A DNA stretch of 14,283 bases from Bacteroidota bacterium (lineage in GTDB: Bacteria > Bacteroidota > Bacteroidia > Bacteroidales > VadinHA17): the NCBI GenBank assembly GCA_022711195.1, contig JAKLFN010000027.1, positions 1-14,283 on the forward strand. The letters run 5' to 3'. A program made the position numbers and the translations under genes. Positions within the stretch are counted from its first letter, which is position 1. Each line of letters begins with the position of its first letter. Below the pieces are notes generated by a model. The model worked only from the letters and a program-made list of their open reading frames with translations, made no database searches and was not told the origin of the DNA. Of the stretch, positions 1-7,516 are shown in pieces.

Positions 1-110
1 GTACTACAGTATCTACGATATACTTTTCAGGCGATGGACAGAGTCTTTTCCATTAAGCTAAAGAACACTCGAGGTAAAGTTATTGGATCGTCGCTGACTT
101 TAAAAATGAA

Positions 111-139
111 GGGTTCTGCATTCGCGGAACCCTTTTTTT
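111..139 (+). terminator. Rho-independent terminator of a gene left of the window
   Basis: A 9-bp stem (111-119 with 124-132, one T-G wobble) closes a 4-nt ATTC loop and is followed at once by seven T residues (133-139). This is a classic intrinsic terminator reading rightwards. The opposite strand has no clean T-run after the stem. It must end a plus-strand transcript that starts outside the window. Bases 1-110 are presumably its 3' end, but I cannot assign a reading frame: frame 1 stays open through the hairpin to a TAA at 178-180, while frames 2 and 3 stop near 55-61. Confidence 0.8.
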
Positions 140-456
140 ATGATTTGAATGAAGTAAGAACAATAGAACAAACGAAGTAAGAATTAAGAACTATAAACTT
201 CTTCATTCTGACTTCGAATGTTCAAATGATCTTACTTCAAAAATCATCAGTAAGATTATTGAATTAAGAATGAAGAACAAACGAAGTAAGAATTAAGAAC
301 TATAAACTTCTGCATTCTGACTTCGAATGCATTGCCAGCCGAAGCAATCTTTGACCCCCGTAGCTTTCTTTGACCTCCGTAGCGTCAGCGAAGGAGGTAG
401 CGAAGGAGGTAGCGAAGGCTGGTTCAAATGTTCTTACTTCAAAAATCTATCCCAAA
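140..456. repeat. Non-coding stretch of diverged direct and inverted repeats
   Basis: No credible gene lies here. A 55-bp sequence occurs twice (166-220 and 275-329) with one mismatch (T203 versus G312) and 109-bp periodicity. A 26-bp segment at 220-245 recurs at 422-447 with one mismatch, and GAAGTAAGAAC (151-161) is its inverse at 430-440, so the block is bracketed by inverted copies. A 16-bp direct repeat (349-364 and 368-383, one mismatch) leads into a 12-bp tandem unit (387-398, 399-410, partial to 418). ACCTCC 373-378 can pair with GGAGGT 393-398. CCAGCC 335-340 and GGCTGG 417-422 flank that inner part. It looks like debris of palindromic intergenic repeats. Confidence 0.7.
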
Positions 457-1419
457 TTACTCTTTAGTCCATATCCTGGTATTGAGGTTCAGGTCCTCAA
501 CAATTTCTGTAAGAAGAATAAGAAATCTCAGATTTTCTTCCATAAAAGAGTAATCAGCTACGGGTCTGAAAATCCTCGTTTCGAAAAGATTCTTATTCAT
601 ATTTATAGCCAGGTAAACTTTAGAATCAACGAATGACAGACTTATCTTTGACTTCCATTTACGCTTATAAATAAGGATCCTTTCCATAAGCGACGGAGTA
701 ATGATGTACCTGGCTTCAACCTGATCCTCACCATAAACACAAAATTCTTTTTCAAATTCGGGATTTTCAAGCCTGACAAGTTTTTTCTTTCCAGCACCAA
801 TCGATTGAAGTGTCTGTCCGAATTTCCCAAAAAGCTTTTCGGCAGTATCGGGAAGTACTAAAGTCTGAGTAAGGAAGTTCTTGTTAAAATCTGCAATGAC
901 GAATACACCACTGAAAATTGTTATGTATTCCTGCTTGCTTCCCTGATTGGACTGGGTCGTATTTAGATGTTTTGCAGTCACTTCCGAAAACTCGATATCT
1001 GTCTTGCCGATCTTCCCCCTGAAATGATCTTCTCCTGTATAGCTGTCGACAGAAAGAGAAAAAATGTCACTTTTGATAAACTCCGATACAGGGACCATGG
1101 CTTCAGGGGTATAGACCATTCCTTCATCCAGGAAACTGGTTATCTTGGCAATGATCTTGCTTTTATATTCCTTACGGTAATTTTTACTGACAATCCCTGT
1201 GGAAACCAAACCGGCAAAACCGGTTATCATGGGGATAAATCCTTTCAGCATCTCAGCTGCGGAAGGAATGAGAACAATCTCAAGAATAACAGCTGCCACA
1301 GTAGCTGAAATAATCGTAAGTGCCCGTTTATTAACCTTTTTCCTGTCCCGGTCGATGATCTCGAGATCAGGCTTAAGTGATGTTTCGTAGAATTCTCTGA
1401 AATTTTTATACCTGGTCAT
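457..1419 (-). CDS. DUF3137-family membrane protein, LemA partner
   Basis: A 320-residue protein starting at ATG 1419. The N-terminus (MTRYKNFREFYE) is hydrophilic. Two closely spaced hydrophobic segments at about residues 33-52 and 59-78 should form a membrane hairpin. The rest (about 80-320) is soluble and alternates beta-like stretches, including FSGVFVIADFNK and RPVADYSF. This layout, and its place directly behind lemA, match the DUF3137 family, which is often encoded next to lemA in Bacteroidetes. No enzymatic motif is visible and the biochemical role is unknown. Its start is only 9 nt after the lemA stop, so the two are almost certainly co-transcribed and probably translationally coupled. 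Family call is from recognition of sequence and context, without a profile search. Confidence 0.8.
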   Translation of the reverse strand: MTRYKNFREFYETSLKPDLEIIDRDRKKVNKRALTIISATVAAVILEIVLIPSAAEMLKGFIPMITGFAGLVSTGIVSKNYRKEYKSKIIAKITSFLDEGMVYTPEAMVPVSEFIKSDIFSLSVDSYTGEDHFRGKIGKTDIEFSEVTAKHLNTTQSNQGSKQEYITIFSGVFVIADFNKNFLTQTLVLPDTAEKLFGKFGQTLQSIGAGKKKLVRLENPEFEKEFCVYGEDQVEARYIITPSLMERILIYKRKWKSKISLSFVDSKVYLAINMNKNLFETRIFRPVADYSFMEENLRFLILLTEIVEDLNLNTRIWTKE

Positions 1420-1428
1420 ACTTGATTT

Positions 1429-1998
1429 TTACTGTTCAGCTTTTGTGGTCAGCGGACTGATCTCCGGTTTTACCTTTTCTGAATCAGGTATATCAAAAAG
1501 AGTCCTCCTTCCGTATTTCATCATCGAAGCCATGATATTTGAGGGGAATACTTCAACTGCATTATTGAACACAGTAACAGCCGCATTATAGGCTCTTCTT
1601 GATGCAGCCAGCTGTTCTTCCGTTTCATTGATGGCACCCTGCAGCTTAAGGAAATTCTGACTTGCCTTAAGATCAGGATAATTTTCGACTGCCACCAGGA
1701 TATCTGACAGATCCTTACGGATCTTATTCCCTATCTTTACGCGCTCTTCACTGGTCAGGTTATCTGATATTGCCTTAGCCCTGAGTTCGGTAATTTCCGT
1801 CAGCAAATCCCTTTCATAATTCATGTAACCTTTAACCGCATCCACCAGAGCCGGAATCAGGTCATATCTTTTCTTGAGCATAACATCCACCGAAGCAAAA
1901 GCATTTTCAACGTCGTTTTTCTTCCTGATAAGGGAATTATAAAGAATTAGAGCAACGAGTGCAAGAAAAACGACTATTATCAGCAAGTATATCATCAT
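1429..1998 (-). CDS. lemA: LemA family protein
   Basis: LemA-type protein of 189-191 residues. A single N-terminal transmembrane helix (about residues 3-24, MMIYLLIIVVFLALVALILY) is followed by an all-helical, charged domain. The family hallmark is clear: a DVMLKKRYDLIPALVDAVKG stretch near residues 42-61, then YERDLLTEITELRAKA. LemA proteins are membrane-anchored with a long helical bundle; their cellular function is poorly defined. Start choice: the longest frame opens with GTG at 2004, but ATG codons follow at 1998 and 1995 and the membrane helix begins right there, so I prefer 1998. No strong Shine-Dalgarno is seen at any of them, as is usual in Bacteroidetes. It is the first gene of a two-gene unit with the DUF3137 gene. 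Confidence 0.9.
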   Translation of the reverse strand: MMIYLLIIVVFLALVALILYNSLIRKKNDVENAFASVDVMLKKRYDLIPALVDAVKGYMNYERDLLTEITELRAKAISDNLTSEERVKIGNKIRKDLSDILVAVENYPDLKASQNFLKLQGAINETEEQLAASRRAYNAAVTVFNNAVEVFPSNIMASMMKYGRRTLFDIPDSEKVKPEISPLTTKAEQ

Positions 1999-2122
1999 TT
2001 CCACGTATTTAATTATGATCAGAACTATTCCCTTTTAATATGGGGATAGGATAAAAATAGCAAGATTTTCTTTCCCAGAGAAATTGAGGAATAGTTTATA
2101 CATGACGTTGCTCTGCAGCTAA

Positions 2123-2295
2123 AAACAGGTCGCCGCTACGCGGCTCAGGAGATGGTGTAAATGCCGTTGTTACAAACAGGTCGCCGCTACGCGGCTTAGT
2201 ACTGTGAGAATGTTTCGTATGTTACAAACATGTAGCTGCTACGCGGCTTCAACAATACGAAATGGAGGGAGTCCCATAGTGACGACCTGTTTGTA
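2123..2295. repeat. Short palindrome repeat at 51-52 bp spacing
   Basis: A 23-bp sequence (core CGCCGCTACGCGGCT, a GCCGC-TAC-GCGGC mini-hairpin, preceded by AAACAGGT) occurs at 2123-2145 and 2174-2196, perfectly conserved. A diverged copy lies at 2226-2248. Start-to-start distances are 51 and 52 bp. The two downstream copies share a longer left flank (GTTAC before AAACA). An inverted fragment, CGACCTGTTTGTA, lies at 2283-2295. A further inverted pair (TTTCGTATGTT near 2213-2223 with AACAATACGAAA near 2251-2262) encloses the third copy. This is a dispersed-repeat nest, not coding sequence. Confidence 0.75.
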
Positions 2296-2334
2296 GCAGA
2301 TAGAAACTAATTAAATCTGAGCTCCGTAGAGCCT

Positions 2335-2678
2335 GCCCCGCTAAAGCGCATAGCCGTCAACCTAAGAAATTTTTTAATAACATTAACTACTATAATTAAA
2401 TGGTTTATAAGTAAATAACTTTCCCCTCCTTTTCAAGGAGGGGTGGCCGGGATTTCTGATCTTAAAATGTTTACAATTCTACTTTCCCGGCCGGGGTGGT
2501 TAATGCTGACTTACTAAAAGTGAACTTATTTCTCAGAATTAAATAAACCACCCCGGCCAGACAGTTTATTTTTCTGAATGTAATACAATTTTGTGGTCTG
2601 GCCACTTCTCCTTAAAAAAAGGAGGGGTAACTTTTGTCCCCACAACTCCTAAGTTGACGGCTATGCGCAAAAGCGGGG
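2335..2678. repeat. Inverted-repeat-bounded element with nested hairpins (MITE-like)
   Basis: Outer arms: 2335-2366 and about 2649-2678 are inverse copies. The core GTTGACGGCTATGCGC (2653-2668) is perfectly complementary to 2347-2362, and AGCGGGG (2672-2678) also matches. Inside are a C-rich/G-rich hairpin (2423-2431 with 2435-2443, loop TTC), a similar one with two G-T pairs (2604-2613 with 2619-2628), and a perfect 13-bp inverted pair GGCCGGGGTGGTT 2489-2501 / 2546-2558. There is no transposase gene. A smaller element with the same edge motif and the same type of hairpin sits at 11256-11355, so this is a dispersed family. An open frame on the minus strand here (to 2778) is mostly repeat-derived. 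Confidence 0.7.
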
Positions 2679-2778
2679 AGCGATATGTTATCATCCTATT
2701 GGAGAATAGCAATTTATTCTGAAGATGATCAATTTCTGCCATGTTTTTCTTCTCTTTGATTATATTTCTCCAATACAC

Positions 2779-3015
2779 TTATTTCATTCTTATGATCTTC
2801 AGTTTATGAACAACTTCATCGTCACTCAGACTCATCAGATAAACACCTTCCGGTATGCCGCTTATATCAATTGTAATCTGATTTGTTGACAGATCAAAAG
2901 TATCAATGGCCAGTACACATTTAGTAAATATAGATAGTTTAAAAAAGCTTATCCTGAAATATCTGTTGAATTCGTGTGGCTGAATCCCTTTGATCACGAT
3001 TTTTTCAGACGGATC
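2779..3015 (-). pseudogene. Orphan T9SS C-terminal sorting-domain remnant
   Basis: The minus-strand frame ending at 2779 reads DPSEKIVIKG near its start and finishes with DISGIPEGVYLMSLSDDEVV and HKLKIIRMK. This is the pattern of a type IX secretion C-terminal sorting domain, with the usual late G-hydrophobic-Tyr motif and a basic end. The domain opens abruptly: a TGA lies at 3016-3018, just before the DPSEK segment, where a complete domain would carry YPNP. The only start inside is GTG at 2997. It follows the stop of the upstream cargo gene by 10 nt. Most likely it is the tail of a second cargo gene that lost its body by deletion. A small expressed protein is possible but unlikely, since no signal peptide is present. 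Confidence 0.6.
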
Positions 3016-3025
3016 TCATAATTCA

Positions 3026-4882
3026 TCACTTAAGTTTTATGAATTTTGCTTTATGATTAAAACTTCCACCTGAAAGTGTTATCAGATACAATCCGGAAGA
3101 CAGATTTTCGGTTGGGATATTAAACTCTTCATTCGATTCACATACATCTATTACTTTCTGCCTGATTATTTCACCGGTATTCGAAAATATTGTTATCAGA
3201 TAATTATTACCTGGGAGTATATTGTTCAATCTCAAGGTGATATTATCACCGGCGGGATTTGGATAAACAAGCAGACCAGCTTTTTCAACCAGTTCAGTAA
3301 TACCTGTGGTACCAGCTATTGCCGGACCTCCCGGTTCCTTAATTGAACCATTGGCTGTTATATCTTCATCACCAAGTTGACCGTCTATAAAATGTAAGGT
3401 GATAATATTCCCGTTTATCTGTGCTCCTGTCTGGCCATTATAGGTGAAAGCATACCAGTGCGGCTCAGGGTTATCCGGAGTAATACCATATTTATAATAT
3501 TTACTTACTGATGTAGTCTCATGCAAGATCAGGGTTACAGTAACTGCTTCACCCGGCTTAAGGCCATCGATCGAAAAATCGAAGAAACCAAACGGGAATT
3601 CAGCATCAGCCGGTGTATTGGAAGGCGAGGGATTGGCAGTAACTTTCATTTGTGAAAGTATTGTTCCGGATGGTACAACAAGTGTTACATAATTCAGTCC
3701 GTCGAAAGTATGGAAAGATGCAGCATTGGCTTGTTTGTAGTCAGGAATCGCATCCCCGTCACCGTCCCATAGATTGTTATCTCCATTTGGCCCTTTTTCC
3801 CGAGCATCGCTGATTCCATCCTTGTCTTCGTCCAGATTCGGGCCGTCAGCAGTAACCGGTTCCAGAACTGCCCCTGTTGTCATACAAACAAGGTCATAAG
3901 TAAGGTTGTTCCCGTATTTTTTGATGAATTTTTTTACTGTATCTGTTCTTGCATAAGCCGGACTGACGAACAGATTATGTGGTTCAATCCCTGCCCAGCC
4001 ATCGGCTTCGACCGGGCTGCCGACTCTGTCATGCTGGATTTTATTGTTAAAACCTATTTCCAGCCTGATTGTATCTCCGACGGCAAGGGATACTGTTGCA
4101 CTATCCTTTTCGTTCATGTCGATTGAGAACTTTGCCAGCATAGGGGCCATGAAAAAATCAGAAATATCGCTCCAGCGCATATATTCCATCGGATTTCCAA
4201 GTCTGTTCATTAAAAGTACTCCCTGGCATATTACTGTACCATCACCGTCGGCAGTACCCTTGGTGGTAAGTTTTACCTTAATATTAACCGGGTCGCCTTT
4301 CTGAAGTGCACCAGTTGATTTGATGACAACTACTCTCCTTAAAAAGCCAAATGATTCCCCTTTTCCCCAGGTTGAAGGAAGACCATAACAGATTTGTCCG
4401 GAGCCATAAGGATTCGGAATGCAATAAGGTGATGTGGGAGCACCGATTTTTTTGGCTCCTGTCAGGGCCCAGATCTTCCTGTTTTCAGGCTCAATAATTA
4501 CACCTCCCCATGAACCCATAGCACCTGTTGGTGGATTCATGCATGGCAGTAATGAATTATCCCATACACCATGATCCCCGGGGAAATTAAAGCTGGGGAG
4601 CTTGCCGCAAATCAGCAGAGGATACGAAGGATAGCCCCACCACCTGAAACCGTGGGCATAGGCAATACCATTCGGACTGGCATTTTCCTGTACTGAATAT
4701 CCTCCGTAAGGACCGGGATTGGCAACTCCATATGTTGTTACTGTTCCATATTCTGAATTGATCATCCCGTAAGCATAATCAGGGACAGTAACAGAAATTG
4801 GCTGAGCAAAAAGAGAATCTGTATTCCATTCCATGAGAATAAAGAAACAGATTAATGTTAAGGGGAGTAGTGATTTTCTCAT
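3026..4882 (-). CDS. Secreted protein: Ca-binding repeats, choice-of-anchor-U-like domain, T9SS sorting domain
   Basis: A 618-residue protein starting at ATG 4882. An N-terminal signal peptide (about 1-26, ending SLFAQ) should direct Sec export. Residues about 27-340 form an unrecognised region rich in Gly, Pro and aromatic residues. Residues 346-384 carry aspartate-rich repeats (LDEDKDGISDAREKG, DGDGDAIPDYKQ) of the thrombospondin type-3 / EF-loop kind that bind calcium. Residues about 397-521 match the choice-of-anchor U type: PSGT..., FPFGFFDF, the YYKYG segment, then DGQLGDEDITANGSI and PGGPA. Residues about 538-618 are a T9SS type A sorting domain (VYPNPAGDNITL to SSGLYLITL, ending KFIKLK). 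The protein is expected to cross the outer membrane by type IX secretion and be surface-attached or released. Its specific function is unknown. The sorting-domain remnant behind it shows past rearrangement here. Confidence 0.85.
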   Translation of the reverse strand: MRKSLLPLTLICFFILMEWNTDSLFAQPISVTVPDYAYGMINSEYGTVTTYGVANPGPYGGYSVQENASPNGIAYAHGFRWWGYPSYPLLICGKLPSFNFPGDHGVWDNSLLPCMNPPTGAMGSWGGVIIEPENRKIWALTGAKKIGAPTSPYCIPNPYGSGQICYGLPSTWGKGESFGFLRRVVVIKSTGALQKGDPVNIKVKLTTKGTADGDGTVICQGVLLMNRLGNPMEYMRWSDISDFFMAPMLAKFSIDMNEKDSATVSLAVGDTIRLEIGFNNKIQHDRVGSPVEADGWAGIEPHNLFVSPAYARTDTVKKFIKKYGNNLTYDLVCMTTGAVLEPVTADGPNLDEDKDGISDAREKGPNGDNNLWDGDGDAIPDYKQANAASFHTFDGLNYVTLVVPSGTILSQMKVTANPSPSNTPADAEFPFGFFDFSIDGLKPGEAVTVTLILHETTSVSKYYKYGITPDNPEPHWYAFTYNGQTGAQINGNIITLHFIDGQLGDEDITANGSIKEPGGPAIAGTTGITELVEKAGLLVYPNPAGDNITLRLNNILPGNNYLITIFSNTGEIIRQKVIDVCESNEEFNIPTENLSSGLYLITLSGGSFNHKAKFIKLK

Positions 4883-5010
4883 CTTCTGGCGTTTTATTAA
4901 TAAATATCTGTTGGCGTTAATCTTATTAAGTTGAAATGAGTTCCCTTTAAATCGGCGGATTAATTTTTTACTGCAAACATGTTCCCGGTATGCAGCTGTA
5001 TTTTACTATT

Positions 5011-5058
5011 ATCTACGTATTATAAAACGTATTATAAAACGTATTATAAAACGTAGAT
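5011..5058. repeat. Three-copy 12-bp tandem repeat forming a palindromic block
   Basis: The unit ACGTATTATAAA is repeated exactly at 5015-5026, 5027-5038 and 5039-5050, with a partial ACGTA after it. The ends ATCTACGT and ACGTAGAT are inverse copies, so the block can fold on itself. It lies between the C1q-domain gene (stop 5140) and the start of the T9SS cargo gene (4882), upstream of the latter on the minus strand, so it could be an operator or only a slipped repeat. Just beyond, 5059-5116 is CATC-rich, with GCATCTTG at 5095-5102 and 5109-5116. Confidence 0.7.
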
Positions 5059-5139
5059 AAAACCATACATCATCCACCTTGCATCATTTATCAGGCATCT
5101 TGTGACAAGCATCTTGATTTATAAAATTCTATATTCTTC

Positions 5140-6705
5140 TCAACGTACTTTAGCCCCTGAGAAAAAAGTATAAGTGTACTCCGCTGCATTTCCATAAACG
5201 ACTGCAGGAGGTGTCGGATCATTTACATATCCGTATAATTGGACAGTCTGATCCTTTGAAAGAAACAGAGTCATATCTACATCTACCATTTCTGCTGCTC
5301 CGCTTGCATAGACACGATTACCATCGTAATTTTTTCCTCCTGCTACCAAAAATGCATAGATCATATAACCGGGGGTTATGCTCGTAAAATATATTGAGCC
5401 ACGGAAAGTATAGATTCCATCTTCTGGAGCGACAAAGGTACTGGAAGTTGAGTTAAAGGCATTACCTACATTTTCCCAGATTGTTGAGTTAGTACTAAAG
5501 TCTATTTTCCTTGTTGTTCCAATTGCCGGCCAATCATAAGAAGCATCAAGTTTGACTTCGAAATACACATGATCCACCGCTGGCGCAGGGATTGACTTCC
5601 AGGTAGCAAGACCTGTAGCATCAGAGGTAAGAACCTTTCCTGCAGCAGGTGTGCCTCCGTTGATCTTTATCTGTCCGTTGACTTCAAGTTCTGTTGTGGG
5701 AGTTGAGGTCCCGATTCCAATATTGCGATCGTCACGATCAATGTACAATATTGTAAACGGATCGCCACGATTCTCATTTAACATTGAAAAATTACTTAGA
5801 GGGTCAATGTTTATATACCACTCCAGGTCAGGCTGGTTGGTGCTTCCAATCTTCAACTGAGGCCCGGAATAGTTTTTCACATGTAATTTGGCTTCAGGAC
5901 TATAGACACCCATTCCAATATTGGTGCCATCGTCAATAATTGATCCCGATTCCAGTCCTGTCCCGTTGCCTCTTGGAATCCGCATATCTCCGATTCCGAT
6001 AATCTTGGCGGCAGCCATTGAATTTATCTGTCCTGCTGTAATACCTGCCGTTGCTGATAATTGTGTGGTGGTGATACCTGAAAGTCTGTCAAGTGGCAGG
6101 ATCCCTGTAGTGATACTTCCCGCAGCAATACCTGTTCCGATTTTCGTTCCTGAAAGACTACCATCCGCAAGATCTGCTACATCAGCGTCGACGTTTGTAA
6201 GATTATTCCAGTGAACTGACGACTGTCCGCTGGTCTGTAGATTGGTTTTGGTGTAATAGTTGCCGGATACACCTGTCCAGACCGGGTCAGTCTCTGAACC
6301 TGTTTTTTCTGCATACAGAGCATAGGGTACACTTAAAATCTGGCTCTGCCCTGAAATGGAATAACTTGTACCACCTTTGGGGTCAATTTCTGTCCTTAGA
6401 AAATATGGACCGTTTGACCAGTCGATTTTAGAAAAATCCCCGGTCGATGCTGTACCACTTCCGATCTGAAGAGTAAGAAGTCCGTTTTCATTTGTGGAAG
6501 GATTGGGGGAGTAAGTCTCCTGATAAACAATTATCTGGATAATGCTTCCTCTCAATATGGTGGTACGTACTCCTATGCTCTGTTTGGTGATAAGTTCACC
6601 GCTTGCGCTTCTTACCACACTTTGATAACTCATCAATTGGGGTGGTTGGGCAATAATATTAGCGGCCAGGATAGCAATTGCTGAAAGAGTAATTAATTTT
6701 TTCAT
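5140..6705 (-). CDS. Secreted fibre-like protein with C-terminal C1q-like domain
   Basis: A 521-residue protein starting at ATG 6705. Signal peptide about 1-19 (MKKLITLSAIAILAANIIAQ). Residues about 25-134 match a module common at the start of Bacteroidetes secreted proteins: SYQSVVRSASGELI, then YQETYSPNPSTNENGLLTLQ, PYFLRTEIDP and VPYALYAEKTG. The middle (about 135-370) is low in charge, rich in Gly, Thr, Ile and Ser, and contains two shaft-type motifs, NIGMGVYSPEAKLHVKN (262-278) and NIGIGTSTPTTELEV (328-342), followed by GKVLTSDATGLATWKS, as found in fibre or adhesin proteins. Residues about 380-521 look like a C1q/TNF-type jelly roll: TFVAPEDGIYTFRGSIYF and a terminal TFFSGAKVR. C1q domains trimerise, so a trimeric surface fibre is a reasonable inference. 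No T9SS sorting domain is present; how it reaches the surface is unclear. Confidence 0.8.
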   Translation of the reverse strand: MKKLITLSAIAILAANIIAQPPQLMSYQSVVRSASGELITKQSIGVRTTILRGSIIQIIVYQETYSPNPSTNENGLLTLQIGSGTASTGDFSKIDWSNGPYFLRTEIDPKGGTSYSISGQSQILSVPYALYAEKTGSETDPVWTGVSGNYYTKTNLQTSGQSSVHWNNLTNVDADVADLADGSLSGTKIGTGIAAGSITTGILPLDRLSGITTTQLSATAGITAGQINSMAAAKIIGIGDMRIPRGNGTGLESGSIIDDGTNIGMGVYSPEAKLHVKNYSGPQLKIGSTNQPDLEWYINIDPLSNFSMLNENRGDPFTILYIDRDDRNIGIGTSTPTTELEVNGQIKINGGTPAAGKVLTSDATGLATWKSIPAPAVDHVYFEVKLDASYDWPAIGTTRKIDFSTNSTIWENVGNAFNSTSSTFVAPEDGIYTFRGSIYFTSITPGYMIYAFLVAGGKNYDGNRVYASGAAEMVDVDMTLFLSKDQTVQLYGYVNDPTPPAVVYGNAAEYTYTFFSGAKVR

Positions 6706-6792
6706 AATGATTAATTTTTTTTACTATTTTAAAACCTTGACCTGAAGATTATTCTCTGTAACTTTCCTGGATATATTTAAATTTCCTGAGTG

Positions 6793-6881
6793 CTCCTTCG
6801 TGTGTACTTTTTGCTCTTGTGGTTAGAAACAAGTCCACTTAACCACAAAGGGCACAAAGGTTTATACGAAGAGCACAAAGG
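6793..6881. repeat. Palindromic intergenic repeat upstream of the C1q-domain gene
   Basis: TTGTGGTTA (6817-6825) pairs with TAACCACAA (6840-6848) around a 14-nt loop. Further out, the CCTTCGTGTG and TTGCTC stretches of the left arm resemble the inverse of ACGAAGAGCACAAAGG in the right arm (about 6866-6881), giving an imperfect long hairpin. Motifs of the type ACCACAAAGGGCACAAAGG are widely dispersed in bacterial intergenic DNA. It sits between the stop of the small secreted protein gene and the start of the fibre gene, where it may limit read-through. Confidence 0.55.
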
Positions 6882-6893
6882 CAATTCAGTTTT

Positions 6894-7496
6894 CTAGAAC
6901 ATCATCGGCATTTCCGAGAATTTAATATTCTTTGGTATGACGAAATATTTTCCATCCACCGGAACATTAGTCTGGATCTTTGTTACTTCCTGGTGCGAAC
7001 CTGTTCCCATTACTTTCATGTCAAGTAGCATAAGTATCCCGTTCCAGGTCAGGACCTTACCCATGTCTCCCTTCATCACTTTGCATGGTTTACCCAGGAA
7101 AGTCTCATCATGGCCTTTGCTGAATCCCATTTTTAAATACATCGATTCAGTGAAGGACTCAACATCCCCTTTTGAGGCCTCTGCTATCCAAGTGATCATT
7201 GGATTTTTAAGCTTCATGCCTTCGTCAGATTGGTCAGGATCCCATAGATACTGGTAGTCACCATAAGTGACAATCCATCCTTTGCGTTTTTCCCCGTCCT
7301 CGATGGCATCTTCGAACATGGCACTTTTCATACCATAATCGTCGAAATAAAGAGTACCTTTTCCTACTTTGTCGCCCGAATATGAGTATTCAATAATACC
7401 TGATTTAAGACCATAAGGTTTCAGTGTATTTTCCTGTCCTGCCAGTATCGGCAGTATAAAAAAAAGACATAGTGAAAAAGCAAACAGGTTTTTCAT
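6894..7496 (-). CDS. Small secreted protein of unknown function (LolA/DUF4412-like fold possible)
   Basis: A 200-residue protein starting at ATG 7496. Signal peptide about 1-20 (MKNLFAFSLCLFFILPILAG). The mature part alternates short beta-like strands: GIIEYSYSG..GKGTLYFDDYG, then a GWIVTYGDYQYLWDPDQ stretch, and FLGKPCKVMKGDMGKVLTWN followed by GILMLLDMKVMG and a YFVIPKNIKF end. The order 'strand, colour of substrate change, GK-C-V, W-G-I-L, VP' recalls DUF4412 and LolA-like lipoprotein-carrier folds of Bacteroidetes, but no motif proves it. There is no lipobox cysteine, so it is probably a soluble periplasmic or secreted protein. Its start is 20 nt after the stop of the Ig-like protein gene, so they are very likely one transcript. 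Confidence 0.7.
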   Translation of the reverse strand: MKNLFAFSLCLFFILPILAGQENTLKPYGLKSGIIEYSYSGDKVGKGTLYFDDYGMKSAMFEDAIEDGEKRKGWIVTYGDYQYLWDPDQSDEGMKLKNPMITWIAEASKGDVESFTESMYLKMGFSKGHDETFLGKPCKVMKGDMGKVLTWNGILMLLDMKVMGTGSHQEVTKIQTNVPVDGKYFVIPKNIKFSEMPMMF

Positions 7497-7516
7497 GATT
7501 TTAAATATTTAATGTT

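Noticed and set aside
370..636. Plus-strand open frame of 88 codons
   Set aside because: It overlaps the well-supported DUF3137 gene in antisense and begins in the 12-bp tandem repeat; its residues show no family pattern.
2005..2120. Promoter for lemA
   Set aside because: Only weak partial matches to TAnnTTTG with no -33 element at the right distance were found on the minus strand.
2123..2248. Possible minimal CRISPR array
   Set aside because: There are only three repeats, one badly diverged, with an internal palindrome and an inverted fragment after it; no cas gene or leader is nearby.
2566..2778. Minus-strand open frame of 70 codons (MAEIDHLQNK...)
   Set aside because: Most of it translates the right half of the inverted-repeat element (hairpin and GTTGACGGC arm); the protein matches nothing and has no recognisable start signal.
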